Shown: positions 62,674 to 64,000 of the stretch, piece after piece
How the letters are laid out: each line of letters starts with the position of its first letter
Numbering within the stretch: the first letter of the stretch is position 1
NCBI GenBank assembly: GCA_022560025.1
Contig: JAFISE010000024.1
Location: forward strand, 1-64,000
Direction of reading: 5' to 3'
From: Stagonosporopsis chrysanthemi
Taxonomy: Eukaryota > Ascomycota > Dothideomycetes > Pleosporales > Didymellaceae
DNA length: 64,000 nucleotides
The notes under the pieces: model-generated
Databases searched by the model: none
What the model was told of the DNA's origin: nothing
What the model saw: the letters and a program-made list of their open reading frames with translations, nothing else
Made by a program: the position numbers and the translations under genes

Positions 62674-63951
62674 ATGCCTGAAGTGAAGATCTACGAAGTC
62701 AAAGAGGTACGTTTCAAATATGCGTCTAGAGATTCAAGCGCAGTTATGATGTGGAGGGGTAGCTCCATTGTACCCCGCTGAGGTCACAGCGAGATGCACA
62801 ACAACAAACACACTGTCACGCTTTTGTCGTTGCACAAAATGTGAAACGCACCCTGACATGATCTTAGCCGTACATCGAGACGTACTGCTCGCTCGGCGAG
62901 GGCCCGTTCTGGGAGGAGGAAACCAACACCGTACGCTTCCTCGACGTTGAGAAGCAGGAGCTGCATCGCGTAGACATCAGCAAGGGGCCTTCGAGCCACA
63001 AGCTTGTGAAGAAGCTTGACATCTCGTTAGGGTGAGTTGAACATTGCGTAGTCTGGCAATTGCCTATAAGAAGGGAATCGTAGAGCTGAGGATGTACAGC
63101 TGCACAGCAGACATCGAAGGAAATGATAAGGAGTTCGTTTTCGGTGGCAAGTACGGCTACGGAATCGCAAACAAGGAGACTGGAGACTACCGATGGGTCA
63201 AGAAGGTTTGGTCAGAGGATGAGATCAAGGCGAACAAGCACGAGAAGTTCCGTGGCAATGACGGCGCAGTCGACTCGCAGGGTCGCTTCTGGGCCGGCTT
63301 CATGTTCGACCCGTTGGTCGAGGAGATGAGGTCGGACGGTGAGTCGAGACCCGCCTCACAACATGAAGCGAGATACTAAACGTATACACAGGTGCCGTCT
63401 TCCGTCTGAACCCCGACCTGTCTCTCGACCGCTCGCTCAGCGACATCTGCATTCCCAACGGAACAACATGGAACCAGAGCGACAATATTATGTTCTTCGC
63501 TGACAGCCCCGACAAGATCATCTACCAGTTCGACTTCGACCCCAAGACTGGTTCTGTCACCAACAAGCGTCCCTTCTTCACCATGCCCAAGGACAACAAG
63601 TACGGCGAGAACGCGGTGCCAGACGGTCACTGCATCGATGAGGAGGGATACATGTGGACTGCACTACACGATGGAGGCCGTGTGCTGAGGATCTCGCCTC
63701 AAGGCGAGGTTGTTGCGGAGATCAAGCTTCCCACCAGCCAGGTCACTTGCCCCTGCTTTGTTGGCACGCAGTTGTTCATCACGTCTGCGGGCGGTGGCGG
63801 ACCTAGTGGGGATGATGGCAAGCCGGTTGACAAGTTTGCGGGCAGCTGTTTCCTGGTCGATGTTGGTGTGCGGGGGCTGAAGAGATTCAAGTTCAAGGGC
63901 GGTACAGATGTTGAGGGTGGAAAGGTCGATGGCAAGGTGGTTGCAGAATAG
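62674..63951 (+). CDS. SMP-30/gluconolactonase/regucalcin-like protein
   Basis: Six-bladed beta-propeller lactonase family; hydrolyses sugar lactones with a bound divalent metal. Four exons: 62674-62706, 62868-63031, 63100-63338 and 63392-63951, 331 residues. Introns are 161, 68 and 53 bp. Metal ligands expected for the family are visible: Glu in SLGEGPFWEEE, Asn in CIPNGTTWN and Asp in VPDGHCIDEEGYMWTALHDG. Blade sequences include EFVFGGKYGYGIAN, FRGNDGAVDSQGRFWAGFMF, IIYQFDFDPKTGSVTNKRPF and RVLRISPQGEVVAEIKLP. A short first exon encodes MPEVKIYEVKE. No signal peptide, so probably cytosolic. The physiological substrate is not evident. Confidence 0.93.
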
Positions 63952-64000
63952 ACGTGAGTAGAATATGCTTGGTTCGAGCCGCTTGTCCGGAAGTTCAGCC

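Overview
The window looks like nuclear DNA of a filamentous ascomycete (Pezizomycotina, probably Dothideomycetes; the class is an inference). Evidence: small multi-exon genes with 40-95 bp GT-AG introns and CTGAC/CTAAC-like branch points, tRNA genes with short anticodon-loop introns, and typical fungal families (PL4 lyase, ZIP transporter, Ure2-type GST, GPR1/FUN34/YaaH transporter, Irc21-like cytochrome b5, kinetochore Ame1). No bacterial or viral signals, CRISPR arrays or intact transposons were seen. All exon models were built by hand from splice signals, reading frame and conserved motifs.

Layout. 0-5.1 kb: a poly-C tract, a low-complexity Arg/Ser/His-rich ORF, then nicotinate phosphoribosyltransferase (NPT1) and an Irc21-like cytochrome b5 protein in divergent orientation. 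5.1-7.9 kb: no convincing gene. 7.9-18.7 kb: an unusual P450, a twin CX9C mitochondrial protein divergent from AME1, an F-box-like protein, a GST and a conserved-type hypothetical. 18.7-32 kb: gene-poor, with a class II aldolase/adducin protein, a secreted rhamnogalacturonan lyase, a split hypothetical gene visible only after splicing, a 45-base poly-C run and a long fold-back hairpin. 32-40.3 kb: ZIP zinc transporter, folylpolyglutamate synthase (MET7), two candidate small secreted Cys-rich proteins, a mitochondrial hypothetical and tRNA-Val(UAC). 42-46.6 kb: a large hypothetical gene with three apparent frame breaks, then a tRNA-Gln(UUG) gene carrying two insertions. 47.6-52.1 kb: MEMO1 homologue, a Cys-rich putative zinc protein and a BCS1-like AAA ATPase. 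52-59 kb: decayed genes around an intact acetate-type transporter. 59-64 kb: a mitochondrial-type ACSF3-like acyl-CoA synthetase divergent from a BolA protein, then an SMP-30/gluconolactonase-like protein.

How the genes work together: most are independent housekeeping genes. Two links are worth noting. The ACSF3-like and BolA genes share a 410 bp divergent promoter, and both families feed mitochondrial lipoate-dependent metabolism (malonyl-CoA for mitochondrial fatty acid synthesis; Fe-S delivery to lipoyl synthase). The secreted pectin lyase and two small Cys-rich secreted candidates suggest a plant-associated lifestyle.

The most striking feature is the tRNA-Gln gene at 46455-46590. A 52 bp segment with spliceosomal-style GT...AG ends interrupts its D arm. 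Removing it together with the ordinary 12-nt anticodon intron leaves a 72-nt canonical tRNA-Gln.
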